Source: JAGVSR01 sp963750715
Lineage (GTDB): Bacteria; Pseudomonadota; Alphaproteobacteria; Rhizobiales; Hyphomicrobiaceae
Direction: 5' to 3'
DNA length: 64,000 nucleotides
NCBI GenBank assembly: GCA_963750715.1
Contig: CAVVRP010000012.1
Coordinates: 558,001 to 622,000, forward strand
Position numbers and translations under genes: made by a program. Positions 1 to 7,969 of the stretch are shown piece by piece; position 1 is the stretch's first letter; the number at the start of each line of letters is the position of its first letter. The notes under the pieces were generated by a model, which was not told the origin of the DNA, made no database searches, and saw only the letters and a program-made list of their open reading frames with translations.

Positions 1-435
1 AAGCGACGGCCTCAATCGCCGACACGATTGGCGCATCCTCCGGTCATCGACCGGAGGCTTGGGCGAACTGTACATGGCGAAGTCCTCTGGTGCGGTGGCG
101 CCGCGGCGCCAGCCATCGAAGAAGTTCAGGTCGTCGCGCATGTCTTCGATGCGACTGCAGACGTGGGCCACGGCGGTACGGTCCCGCCCGAACAGATTGC
201 CGGCCTCGATCATCGACATCCCGCACGCGATGCGAGCAAGATACATGCAGACCTGCCGGGCCTGGGCCACGGGCGCGCAGCCTCGCGTCTCGCCACTGAG
301 CGCTGTCAGGTCTATTGCGAAGACCTGCGAGACAGCCGAGATCGCCAGACGGATGACCGCAGTTCCGGCACGGCTTATCTCAACGACGGGTGCCCAAGCC
401 CATCTTTTTCGCAAGATCTGAACGGGCACGCGCAT
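1..435 (-). CDS. DnaA C-terminal-domain-like DNA-binding protein, partial at left edge
   Basis: This minus-strand frame stays open from an ATG at 435 to the window edge. Its middle reads ARQVCMYLARIACGMSM, then FGRDRTAVAHVCSRIED, which is the helix-turn-helix and signature of the DnaA C-terminal (DnaA-box binding) domain. The AAA+ ATPase part of DnaA is absent, so this is not the initiator. Short stand-alone proteins of this kind are known in Hyphomicrobiales, usually of unknown role, probably DNA binding. The ATG start overlaps the 3' end of mucR by 56 bases; GTG at 429 or TTG at 414 are other options. The C-terminus lies outside the window. The domain call is firm; the function is unknown. 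Confidence 0.72.
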   Translation of the reverse strand, partial: MRVPVQILRKRWAWAPVVEISRAGTAVIRLAISAVSQVFAIDLTALSGETRGCAPVAQARQVCMYLARIACGMSMIEAGNLFGRDRTAVAHVCSRIEDMRDDLNFFDGWRRGATAPEDFAMYSSPKPPVDDRRMRQSCRRLRPSL

Positions 436-781
436 AGTTCGGCGCGACCATCGGATAGTCGTGCGGAAGACCCCACTTGTCACGATACTCTTCCGGAGAC
501 AGGTTGTAGTGGGTTCGCAGGTGTCGTTTCAGCGACTTGAACTTCTTCCCGTCTTCCAGACACACAATATGATCGGGCATGACCGACTTCTTGACCGGCA
601 CCTTGGGACGCAGTTCCTCACGGTCGGGCGGCGGCGCGGAGCCAGTCGCCCGGCTCAAGGCAGCATGCGTGTCGCTGATAAGTTGCGGGATCTCACTTGC
701 TCCGATGGTGTTGTTGCTTACGTAAGCGGACACGATCTTGGCGGTCAGCTCCACGAGCCCTGGCGGTGTAGCATCGTCCAT
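380..781 (-). CDS. mucR: MucR/Ros-family zinc-finger transcriptional regulator
   Basis: The 133-residue product matches the Ros/MucR family in full length. An N-terminal region for oligomerisation is followed by a single Cys2His2-like finger (IVCLEDGKKFKSLKRHLRTH), then YNLSPEEYRDKWGLP and a basic tail ending MGLGTRR. MucR proteins are H-NS-like regulators that bind AT-rich promoters and control exopolysaccharide, motility and cell-cycle genes in Rhizobiales. It is transcribed leftwards, and a DnaA-C-domain ORF starts inside its last codons, so the two may be co-transcribed. The upstream region is AT-richer than the coding DNA around it, which would suit the autoregulation known for this family. 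Confidence 0.93.
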   Translation of the reverse strand: MDDATPPGLVELTAKIVSAYVSNNTIGASEIPQLISDTHAALSRATGSAPPPDREELRPKVPVKKSVMPDHIVCLEDGKKFKSLKRHLRTHYNLSPEEYRDKWGLPHDYPMVAPNYARARSDLAKKMGLGTRR

Positions 782-1295
782 GATTTCGCACCCTTTCGCG
801 CCGCTTATCGATGCCCGAAGTTAGATCCTGCCAAGGCGCCTAAGTTTAGCTCGAATTTTTGTTAACTTTTTCCAAGCCGACCCTGAAGCTCACCTTCGGA
901 TCCTAATGCTGAACGGCATCAGGCCCTGTGTTTTCACTTGAACAATAGCCAGCATCAGCTGTCAATTGCGGCGATGTACTAAAAATCTTATTCAGTAACT
1001 GTAATTGCCGCTCCGAATCACTCACCTTTGTCTGCGAAGCAGCGATAATATATTGAACCAGAAGGCTTTCCGGGCTCGCGCCAGGCTTGGAAGCAGTTGC
1101 CGGCCCCGGGTCTTGGCATCCTTTTCCGATCAAGATCCAGCAGGTGATCTTCGTGGAACCGGGAGCGTATCGCTTCATTGTCCGCACCCGCCAAGCCGCC
1201 TTGCAGTTGCGCGCCCGCCGGACTACGCCGACAGTCCGCGGGAAAGCCTGGGATTCACCCCGAACGCGACCGGCATTCAATCAATAGGAGACCGA
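782..1295. other. Intergenic region between mucR and oligopeptidase B
   Basis: About 510 bases separate the divergent mucR and peptidase genes. The first half is relatively AT-rich, with runs such as tcgaatttttgttaac, and probably holds the mucR promoter. Open frames that cross it have shadow-like, Arg/Ser-rich composition and no recognisable domain. A good ribosome site, ataggag, lies at about 1284-1290 just before the peptidase ATG at 1296. I see no RNA gene here. Confidence 0.5.
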
Positions 1296-3392
1296 ATGAG
1301 CGTGAAGCCCGGCAGCACACCGCCCATCGCAGCCAAGCGACCGCGCACCGCGCACCATCACGGCCAGACGCTGGTCGATGATTACGCCTGGCTGCGCGCC
1401 GACAACTGGCAGGAGGTGATGCGCGATCCTACCGCGCTCGACGCAGAGATCCGCGCCTACCTCGAAGCCGAGAACGCCTATACCGAGGCAATGCTCGCCG
1501 ATACCCGCCCGCTCCAGAACCTCCTGTTTGAGGAAATGAAAGCCCGGCTGAAGCAGGACGATCAGACTGTGCCCACGCCCGACGGGCCGTTCGCCTATTA
1601 CTCCGCATATGTGCCGGGCGGCCAGTACGCGCGACTTTGCCGGCAGGATCGCAACGGCGGCATTGACGCCGTGCTCCTCGACGGAAACGTCGAGGCTTTG
1701 GGCAAGGCCTACTGGGATCTGGGCGGGGCCTCCCACAGCCCCGACCACAAGTTGCTTGCCTACGCCACGGACGACAAGGGATCTGAACTCTACACCATCA
1801 GGTTCCGCAACCTGGCGACGGGGCGCGATCTCGACGAAGCGATCGAGGGTGCGCGCGGCGACGCCATTTGGTCGGCCGACAGTCGCACCATTTACTACGT
1901 CAAGGTCGACGAGAACCTGCGTCCGCTCACCGTATGGCGCCACATCGGCGGCACACCGGTCGCAAGCGACAAACTCGTCTTCGAAGAAAAGGACGCGGGC
2001 TATTACGTCGGACTGAACAAGACCCAGTCGGGCGATTTCGTCCTTATTGACGTGCACGACCATGAGTCGGATGAAATCCATCTGATCGATGCGCATGACA
2101 TGGACGCACAGCCTCGTCTCGTCGCGCCGCGCCGGCCCAAGCACAAATACAGTGTCGAGCATCACGGCGACCAGTTGATCATCACGACCAACTCGGGTGG
2201 CGCAGAGGATTTCCGAATCGTATCCGCGCCCGTTTCGTCGCCGGGCGAAGCGAACTGGCGCGAACTCGTTCCCCACGAACCCGGCCGTCTCATCATCGAA
2301 GCAGTCGTCTATGCCGGACACATGGCGCGACTGGAACGCGAGGACAGCCTGCCGCGCGTCATAATCCGCGAACTTGCCACCGGCGATGAACATTCGATTG
2401 CGTTCGACGAGGAAGCCTATGCGCTCGGCATGTCGCATGGTCACGAGTTCAAGACGACGACGCTGCGCTTCACCTATTCGTCGATGACGACGCCCTCGGA
2501 AACCTACGACTACGACATGGCCGCACGCACGCGCGTGCTGCGCAAGCGCCAGGAAGTCCCGTCGGGGCACACCCCGGCCGACTACGTAACGCGCCGCGTT
2601 TTGGCGCCGGCACCCGATGGCGAAACCGTGCCGGTTTCCCTGCTCTATCACAGGTCGACGCCGCTCAACGGATCCGCGCCGGTTCTACTCTACGGCTATG
2701 GCGCCTACGGCATCTCGATACCGGCCTCGTTCGCAACCGCGCGACTGTCGCTCGTCAACCGCGGTTTCATCTACGCCATTGCTCACATTCGCGGCGGCAA
2801 GGATAAGGGCTATCGCTGGTACACCGAAGGCAAGGTGGCGAAGAAGCCAAATACCTTCAAGGACTTCATCGCGGCGGGCGAGCATCTCGTCGCCATGGGA
2901 TTGACCCGGCGCGGCCGTATCGTCGCCAACGGCGGCTCGGCCGGCGGCATGCTCATGGGCGCCGTCGCCAACATGGCCCCAGACCTATTCCTCGGCATCA
3001 TTGCCGACGTTCCATTCGTCGACGTGCTGAATACGATGCTCGACAAGGAATTGCCGCTAACGCCGCCCGAGTGGCCCGAGTGGGGCAACCCGATTACTTC
3101 CCCGGACGAGTTCGACATCATCAAAGGCTACTCCCCATACGACAATGTCGACGCCAAGAGTTACCCGCACATCTTTGCGTGCGGCGGGCTTACCGATCCG
3201 CGCGTGACGTACTGGGAGCCGGCGAAATGGGTCGCCCGCCTCCGCGAAAAGAACACAGGCTCCAATATGCTGCTGCTGAAGATCAATATGGACTCCGGGC
3301 ATGGCGGCGCGTCCGGGCGCTATGCGCAGTTGAAGGAAACGGCGGTCGACTATGCCTTCGCACTAAAAATCACCGGCAAGGCCGAGGCGTGA
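1296..3392 (+). CDS. ptrB: Oligopeptidase B (S9A family serine peptidase)
   Basis: The 698-residue product has the usual oligopeptidase B length and order: an N-terminal segment (HHGQTLVDDYAWLR), a beta-propeller and a C-terminal alpha/beta-hydrolase domain. The nucleophile motif GGSAGG places Ser548, and the other triad members are probably Asp634 (LTDPRVTYWEPAKW) and His669 (DSGHGGASGR). The family cleaves short peptides after Lys or Arg in the cytoplasm and has no signal peptide, as here. The frame extends upstream, but ATG 1296 is preferred because ataggag lies just before it and family homology begins there. Its 3' end overlaps the convergent membrane-protein gene by 43 bases. Confidence 0.92.
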   Translation: MSVKPGSTPPIAAKRPRTAHHHGQTLVDDYAWLRADNWQEVMRDPTALDAEIRAYLEAENAYTEAMLADTRPLQNLLFEEMKARLKQDDQTVPTPDGPFAYYSAYVPGGQYARLCRQDRNGGIDAVLLDGNVEALGKAYWDLGGASHSPDHKLLAYATDDKGSELYTIRFRNLATGRDLDEAIEGARGDAIWSADSRTIYYVKVDENLRPLTVWRHIGGTPVASDKLVFEEKDAGYYVGLNKTQSGDFVLIDVHDHESDEIHLIDAHDMDAQPRLVAPRRPKHKYSVEHHGDQLIITTNSGGAEDFRIVSAPVSSPGEANWRELVPHEPGRLIIEAVVYAGHMARLEREDSLPRVIIRELATGDEHSIAFDEEAYALGMSHGHEFKTTTLRFTYSSMTTPSETYDYDMAARTRVLRKRQEVPSGHTPADYVTRRVLAPAPDGETVPVSLLYHRSTPLNGSAPVLLYGYGAYGISIPASFATARLSLVNRGFIYAIAHIRGGKDKGYRWYTEGKVAKKPNTFKDFIAAGEHLVAMGLTRRGRIVANGGSAGGMLMGAVANMAPDLFLGIIADVPFVDVLNTMLDKELPLTPPEWPEWGNPITSPDEFDIIKGYSPYDNVDAKSYPHIFACGGLTDPRVTYWEPAKWVARLREKNTGSNMLLLKINMDSGHGGASGRYAQLKETAVDYAFALKITGKAEA

Positions 3393-4207
3393 TCGAACCG
3401 ACGATCCGGCCTCATAGATTGTGGACGCCGCTGAGGCGCTCCCGCGTTAAAGACGCCATCGAGTGCCTCGCCGGGGATGGTCGCGACGAAGCACGAAAAT
3501 CCGGCCACGAGAAGCAACGCCAGCGCCGTCAAGGACACCCTCACTGGATATGCCGAAACAACGTCGGCGAATGCGCGAAAAAATGACGTTTCCGTGCGAA
3601 ACAGAAACATGCCCAGCGCGATCAGCATCAGCATATCGACCAGAAGCGCAAGTCGGTGCGTCCATGTAATGCCCGTGTCGTGACGCGGCAGGAAGGCGAC
3701 TTGGATGGCGACGATCAGCGCCAGCGGCAGGACCACCAGGGTAACCCACCCGATGCCGTGAAGAACCGCGCCGACGACTGTACTGCGCTGCGGCCCAGCG
3801 ACCGCCTGGACGAAGAAGAAGTTGTTGAGTTCCAGCCGAAGGGGATGCGTGGGCCTGTCGGTGGCTTCCAGCAGCCGCACGGCTCGGTCGAACTCCAGCG
3901 TCTGTCGCGCGAGCACGGCCAGGCGCATCGTGAGAGCCAGATGCACGAACACCACGAAGACCGGAGCGAATATCGAGACGTAAACGAGCGGGATTTCGGC
4001 CTGCAGCAAGGGCAGCGCCACCAGTGTCGGCAGCGACATGTCCTTTTGCATGGCGGCCGCCACGGCGATCAGGGCATAGGCCATGACAGACAGGAAAATC
4101 ATCCACACTGTGCGCGCCGTGTCCGCGGAGCCGTTGAGGGACTCGAGCAGGCTATACGGGTTCACGGGCGTCTCGACTTCGGTCGAAGCGCGTGATTGAT
4201 CGGCCAT
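3350..4207 (-). CDS. Multi-pass membrane protein (membrane part of a pentapeptide-repeat family), likely truncated
   Basis: I see about four hydrophobic segments: around SVMAYALIAVAAA, VSIFAPVFVVFVHLAL, IGWVTLVVLPLALIVAI, then ALLVDMLMLIALGMFLF with LTALALLLVAGFSCFVA. Together with the NNFFF and LPLLQAEIPL motifs these recall the N-terminal membrane domain often fused to pentapeptide repeats in Rhizobiales. Here the protein ends soon after FVATIPGEALDGVF, and the last residues run antisense over the end of the peptidase gene, so the repeat domain is missing. ATG 4207 is chosen over the upstream TTG because gaaggggt precedes it at a suitable distance. The function is unknown. Confidence 0.7.
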   Translation of the reverse strand: MADQSRASTEVETPVNPYSLLESLNGSADTARTVWMIFLSVMAYALIAVAAAMQKDMSLPTLVALPLLQAEIPLVYVSIFAPVFVVFVHLALTMRLAVLARQTLEFDRAVRLLEATDRPTHPLRLELNNFFFVQAVAGPQRSTVVGAVLHGIGWVTLVVLPLALIVAIQVAFLPRHDTGITWTHRLALLVDMLMLIALGMFLFRTETSFFRAFADVVSAYPVRVSLTALALLLVAGFSCFVATIPGEALDGVFNAGAPQRRPQSMRPDRRFDHASALPVIFSAKA

Positions 4208-4491
4208 TCGATACAACCCCTTCGAAACCCGGACGCGGCCAAGCGCCTGGCGTCAGTCATACCCCATAAAAGCGTGGCTAGGGGGCAACGCATAGCCGCC
4301 GGATGCATGCGGGGAAACGCCTTTTTGCCCATCAGAGAGGCATTCATACTGCAGCAAGGGCGTCGCCGACATCGGTTAAGTCTTTCGAACAGTCGACTTG
4401 CCTCAGCCCCTTGACCCTAGGCTGGCAATGACTATTGCGATAGATGGCCGGATCGATCCGGCACCTTCCATCGCTTTTCGGCGGAGCCGCT

Positions 4492-4851
4492 GTGTACGAC
4501 TGCAAGAAGTGCCCTGGATACTGCTGCTCCTATCCGCTCATCGCCTTGAGCAAGCGCGATGTCGAGCGCCTAGCTAAGCATCATGGCCTGACCTTCGAGG
4601 AAGCGCGCCAGCGATTCACGAAAAAGGCTCATGGGCGCCAATACGCGATGCGGCGCAAGAAGGACAAGCACTTCGGCAAGATCTGCCGGTTCTTCGATAC
4701 CGAAGCGCGCCGTTGCACCGTATATGCCGCCCGCCCGTCGGTATGCCGGTCATTCCCCGGCGAGGGCCGCTGCGGTTATTACGATTTTCTCGCGTTCGAG
4801 CGCCGCACTCAGAACGACGCGACATGGGTCGCTGTCACGACAAACGAGTAG
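4492..4851 (+). CDS. YkgJ-family cysteine-cluster protein
   Basis: This 119-residue cytosolic protein carries the family pattern: CKKCPGYCC near the start, then ICRFFD, RRCTVY, RPSVCRSFP and a final GRCGYY. The conserved cysteines probably bind zinc or an iron-sulfur cluster; the biochemical role of the family is unsettled. GTG 4492 is preferred because gcggag lies five bases upstream and because homologues start at this tyrosine (YDCKKC). An in-frame ATG at 4444 would add 16 residues without similarity. It lies alone between convergent and divergent neighbours and is followed by a terminator-like hairpin. Confidence 0.85.
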   Translation: MYDCKKCPGYCCSYPLIALSKRDVERLAKHHGLTFEEARQRFTKKAHGRQYAMRRKKDKHFGKICRFFDTEARRCTVYAARPSVCRSFPGEGRCGYYDFLAFERRTQNDATWVAVTTNE

Positions 4852-4900
4852 TCGTGAGCCGGTTGGCCCGCGCGCACCGACGCTAGCGCTAGCATAATAG

Positions 4901-4938
4901 AAAAAGCACCCTAGGCTCGGCGACCCTGAGTGCCTTTT
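4901..4938. terminator. Terminator-like hairpin shared by the YkgJ gene and pqqA
   Basis: An imperfect stem (gcac...agg arms with a wobble and one bulge) is flanked by an A-run on one side and tccttttct-type T-runs on the other. It could end transcription from both the rightward YkgJ gene and the leftward pqqA gene. The call rests on inspection only. Confidence 0.5.
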
Positions 4939-4988
4939 CTTTCGTCTCAAGAAATCAGGAGAACGACGCCCGATCCAAGGAACCAACC

Positions 4989-5078
4989 TTAGATCAGGTC
5001 GATCTCAGCCGGCAGGTATGACGTCACTTCGAGGCCAACTTCCTGCTCACGAACGGCGGGCTTGGTCCAGGTCTTCAT
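4989..5078 (-). CDS. pqqA: PqqA, pyrroloquinoline quinone precursor peptide (orphan copy)
   Basis: The 29-residue peptide MKTWTKPAVREQEVGLEV continues TSYLPAEIDLI. It contains the invariant PqqA core E-V-T-x-Y (Glu17 to Tyr21), whose Glu and Tyr side chains are cross-linked by PqqE with PqqD to make PQQ. The ending resembles the methylotroph form (SYESAEID). A strong ribosome site, aaggag, sits at the right distance before the ATG, and a hairpin follows the stop. No pqqB, C, D or E lies on either side: the neighbours are YkgJ and bolA. This is therefore a detached precursor gene that must be served by enzymes encoded elsewhere. The call is high-confidence despite the length. Confidence 0.88.
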   Translation of the reverse strand: MKTWTKPAVREQEVGLEVTSYLPAEIDLI

Positions 5079-5295
5079 GATGATCTCCTTGGTTCCTGTG
5101 ATCGTGTTTGGCTCACGAACTCTCAATGTCAAACCGATAACGGAGGCTCTGGATAACCTCAAATCGCAATGTCGTGAGAATTATCAAAGCTTTTCTTATG
5201 GGCGCGCGTCGTCGAGGTTATGATGGCTAAGCCTTGCCCATTGACGCTGGCGTGCTACGGCCAGCAGTAAGCCGCCGAACAATCGGAGCCCGACC

Positions 5296-5532
5296 ATGCC
5301 AATGCCCGCCTCGGAGATCGAACAGATGATCATGGCGACGTTTCCCGACGCGATCGTCGAGATCAAGGATCTGGCCGGGGACGGTGACCACTATGCCGCC
5401 AGCGTGGTTTCGGCAGCCTTCCGGGGCAAAAGCCGCGTGCAGCAACATCAGATGGTGTACGAAGCGCTCGGCGGCCGTATGGGCGGCGTCTTGCACGCGC
5501 TTGCCCTGACGACATCGGTCCCAAAGGGCTAG
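5296..5532 (+). CDS. BolA/IbaG-family protein
   Basis: The 78-residue product is full length for the short BolA type. It has IVEIKDLAGDGDHYAASVVS followed by the family signature FRGKSRVQQHQMVYEAL and GGVLHALALTT. BolA proteins pair with CGFS monothiol glutaredoxins and, through conserved Cys/His ligands, help iron-sulfur cluster trafficking and iron sensing. The next gene, 131 bases downstream on the same strand, is exactly such a glutaredoxin, which supports a shared role. Confidence 0.92.
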   Translation: MPMPASEIEQMIMATFPDAIVEIKDLAGDGDHYAASVVSAAFRGKSRVQQHQMVYEALGGRMGGVLHALALTTSVPKG

Positions 5533-5663
5533 CGCGAAAACCGCCGATGCAATCTGACGCCATGCGCCCGTCGCAATTGACAAGCGCAATGGCATCACCC
5601 CATTTACCGGCTGTTCGATCAACGGGCGGCTTTGCACCGCTTAGGCTTGAGGAGACACGACAA

Positions 5664-6008
5664 ATGACCGAGACGGCTGCCCACGACTGGATCAAGCAGA
5701 CCATCGCTGCCAACGATGTAGTGCTATTCATGAAGGGCACTGCGAAGTTCCCCCAGTGCGGATTCTCGGCCCAGGTGGCGCAGATCCTTGGTCACCTCGG
5801 CGTTCCCTACAAGGACGTGAACGTGCTCGATGACGCGGCCATCCGCGAAGGCATCAAGAGTTTCACCAACTGGCCGACCATTCCGCAGCTTTACGTGAAG
5901 GGCGAGTTCGTCGGCGGTTGCGATATCGTGCGCGAGATGTTCCAGGCCGGCGAGCTTCACGATCTGATTTGTGAGAAGGGCATTCCGCACCAACACCATC
6001 ACAGCTGA
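5664..6008 (+). CDS. grxD: Grx4-family CGFS monothiol glutaredoxin
   Basis: This 114-residue single-domain glutaredoxin has the active site CGFS at Cys32 (KFPQCGFSAQ), preceded by VVLFMKGT and followed by WPTIPQLYVKGEFVGGCDI, the cis-Pro and glutathione-binding region. Such proteins bind and deliver [2Fe-2S] clusters with BolA. Start ATG 5664 follows gaggag at a good distance; the longer frame upstream is not homologous. The histidine-rich end HQHHHS might add metal affinity, but that is speculation. Confidence 0.94.
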   Translation: MTETAAHDWIKQTIAANDVVLFMKGTAKFPQCGFSAQVAQILGHLGVPYKDVNVLDDAAIREGIKSFTNWPTIPQLYVKGEFVGGCDIVREMFQAGELHDLICEKGIPHQHHHS

Positions 6009-6058
6009 GGCAGCCGCGACCGGTTCACGTCTGCAAGGCGCGCGAGCGAAGGACGGCG

Positions 6059-7108
6059 ATGCGACTAGGCGGCCGGCGATTCCTGTTGAGCCTCGCTATC
6101 ATCGGCGCATCCGTCTGCCTGTCGCTCGGCATTACGCTGCCGATCATCAAGCTGACGAAATATGTGTTTTGGTCGACGGAGCATTCCTTGCTGTCGACCG
6201 TGCAGGTGCTGATCCACGACGGGCAGCTCTTCCTCGGCTTTACGGTGCTGATCTTCTCGATCGTCCTGCCGGTGGTGAAGCTGCTCTATCTGCTTCTTAT
6301 CTCGACCCTGCCGGCGAGCGAGATCACGCGCCAGGCCGTCCGGCTGCGAGCACTCGAGTGGCTCGGCAAGTGGTCCATGCACGACGTGCTCGTACTGGCG
6401 CTGACGATCTTCTTCATCAAGGCGCAGGGCATTTACGACGCGTCCAGCCTGACAGGCGTCTACTTCTTCACAGGCGCCGTTCTTCTGATGATCCTGTCTT
6501 ATGCGTGGTTGCGCGTCGAAGGGCTCGACGCAGCCGGCATGCCGGTTCCCGAGCCGCGCATCATCGAACCCTTGTCGACGTTTCGTAATTTCGTGCTGTC
6601 GTTCCTCATCATCGTTGCGACCGTCTTCTTCGTTCTTGGCATCGTGCTGCCATCAATCCGCTTCACCACGGTCTACGTGTGGACCAACGAGCACTCCATC
6701 GCGACGATCATCTGGGCCTTGTTCGAGAATCAGGAATACTTCCTAACCATCGTGCTGTTGCTGTTCTCGGTCCTGTTTCCGTTCCTGAAGCTGTTCTACC
6801 TGCTCACCCTCGTCACCTCGCCCGACATCCCGCCGGAGTTCCGCAAGAAGTCGATCGCCACTATGGAATGGCTGGGGCGCTATTCGATGACCGATGTCAT
6901 GGTGCTGGCGCTGATGATCTTCTATGTGAACTCGTCCGGCTACACCGAAGCAGCCGTTCAGCCGGGCATCTATTTCTTCGCCGCATCGGCTTTGCTGACG
7001 ATGCTGGCGTACGGCTGGGCGAACACGGTACCCCCGCGCACCCGCCGCAAGGCCGGCGACGTCGCGTCAATTCCTGCTTCTGCGCCGAAGCCCCGCAAGG
7101 TGGCATAA
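6059..7108 (+). CDS. Paraquat-inducible protein A-like membrane protein, two PqiA domains
   Basis: The 349 residues form two homologous PqiA domains (about 10-155 and 180-330), each with several transmembrane helices. Matching motifs occur in both halves: VKLLYLLL with LEWLGKWSMHDVLVLAL, and LKLFYLLT with MEWLGRYSMTDVMVLAL. PqiA-type proteins are inner-membrane parts of MCE lipid-transport systems, but no MCE (PqiB) gene is adjacent. ATG 6059 follows gcgaaggac. The bolA, grxD and this gene run in the same direction and may be one unit. A hairpin terminator lies just after the stop. Confidence 0.82.
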   Translation: MRLGGRRFLLSLAIIGASVCLSLGITLPIIKLTKYVFWSTEHSLLSTVQVLIHDGQLFLGFTVLIFSIVLPVVKLLYLLLISTLPASEITRQAVRLRALEWLGKWSMHDVLVLALTIFFIKAQGIYDASSLTGVYFFTGAVLLMILSYAWLRVEGLDAAGMPVPEPRIIEPLSTFRNFVLSFLIIVATVFFVLGIVLPSIRFTTVYVWTNEHSIATIIWALFENQEYFLTIVLLLFSVLFPFLKLFYLLTLVTSPDIPPEFRKKSIATMEWLGRYSMTDVMVLALMIFYVNSSGYTEAAVQPGIYFFAASALLTMLAYGWANTVPPRTRRKAGDVASIPASAPKPRKVA

Positions 7109-7112
7109 CGAT

Positions 7113-7140
7113 AAAGGCCGACGGTGACCTGGCCTTTTCC
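7113..7140. terminator. Terminator between the PqiA-like gene and rpsD
   Basis: A seven-base perfect stem (aaaggcc / ggccttt) with an 11-base loop is followed by ttttcc. It lies in the short convergent gap and can act on both strands, because the A-rich side reads as T-rich on the minus strand. Confidence 0.65.
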
Positions 7141-7168
7141 AAAACCATTGATAGCCGCAGCCAACGCT

Positions 7169-7786
7169 TTAGCGCGAGTAGAACTCGACCACGAGGTTGG
7201 GTTCCATCTGGACGGGATAGGGAACGTCCGCCAGAGCCGGGATGCGCGCCAGTTTGGCAGTCATCTTGGAGTGGTCGGCCTCCACGTAATCCGGAACGTC
7301 GCGTTCAGCGCTCTTCAGCGCTTCGAGTACGAGCGGCAGCTGACGTGCCTTCTCGCGCACTTCGATGAGATCACCGACGCGCACCCGATAGCTCGGCACG
7401 GTCACGCGGTGGCCGTTAACGGAGACATGGCCGTGGCTGACGAACTGCCGGGCGGCAAACACGGTCGGAACGAACTTGGCGCGATAGACGACGGCATCGA
7501 GACGGCGCTCGAGCAGACCAATCAGATGCTCGGACGTCGAGCCCTTGGCGCGGGCGGCCTCTTCGTAAAGGCGCGAGAACTGGCGCTCGGAAATCGAGCC
7601 GTAGTAGCCCTTGAGCTTTTGCTTGGCCTTGAGCTGCTGGCCGAAGTCCGAAAGCTTGGAAACGCGGCGCTCGCCGTGCTGGCCGGGGCGGCTTTCGCGC
7701 TTGTTGATGGGGCTCTTGGGGCGGCCCCAGATGTTTTCGCCGAGGCGTCGGTCGATCTTATGCTTCGCGGTGGCGCGTTTTGACAT
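7169..7786 (-). CDS. rpsD: 30S ribosomal protein S4
   Basis: The 205-residue product is typical S4, beginning MSKRATAKHKIDRRLGENIW. The S4 RNA-binding domain follows (RRLDAVVYRAKFVPTVFAARQFVSHGHVSVNG). S4 binds 16S rRNA early in 30S assembly. ATG at 7784-7786 is set by homology; the frame continues upstream without similarity. It stands alone rather than in the alpha operon, which is usual for Alphaproteobacteria. Transcription is probably independent, since a clear terminator lies upstream at 7891-7918. Confidence 0.97.
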   Translation of the reverse strand: MSKRATAKHKIDRRLGENIWGRPKSPINKRESRPGQHGERRVSKLSDFGQQLKAKQKLKGYYGSISERQFSRLYEEAARAKGSTSEHLIGLLERRLDAVVYRAKFVPTVFAARQFVSHGHVSVNGHRVTVPSYRVRVGDLIEVREKARQLPLVLEALKSAERDVPDYVEADHSKMTAKLARIPALADVPYPVQMEPNLVVEFYSR

Positions 7787-7890
7787 AGATAGGCACTCCA
7801 TGTGTTGTATGTGGAGCGCCCCCTCCTCTGCGCCGGCTTTGCCGGGGCCGACAGGCGGATGCCAAGATACCGGCTCCGCCACGGGTGCGC

Positions 7891-7918
7891 AAAATGAAAG
7901 CGGGCCCGAACGGCCCGC
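7891..7918 (-). terminator. Rho-independent terminator upstream of rpsD
   Basis: A perfect seven-base stem gcgggcc / ggcccgc with a five-base loop is followed on the minus strand by tttcatttt. It closes the transcription unit of the secreted-protein gene at 7970-8667 and separates it from rpsD. Its position supports the view that that gene ends near 7970. Confidence 0.8.
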
Positions 7919-7969
7919 AATGGTGTCTGGTAGGCCAGTTCAGCCGCGGCGTCAACCGACGGGTGGTGA

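Noticed and set aside
903..1280. Minus-strand open frame upstream of the oligopeptidase B gene
   Set aside because: No domain, shadow-like composition and it covers the promoter region; nothing supports translation.
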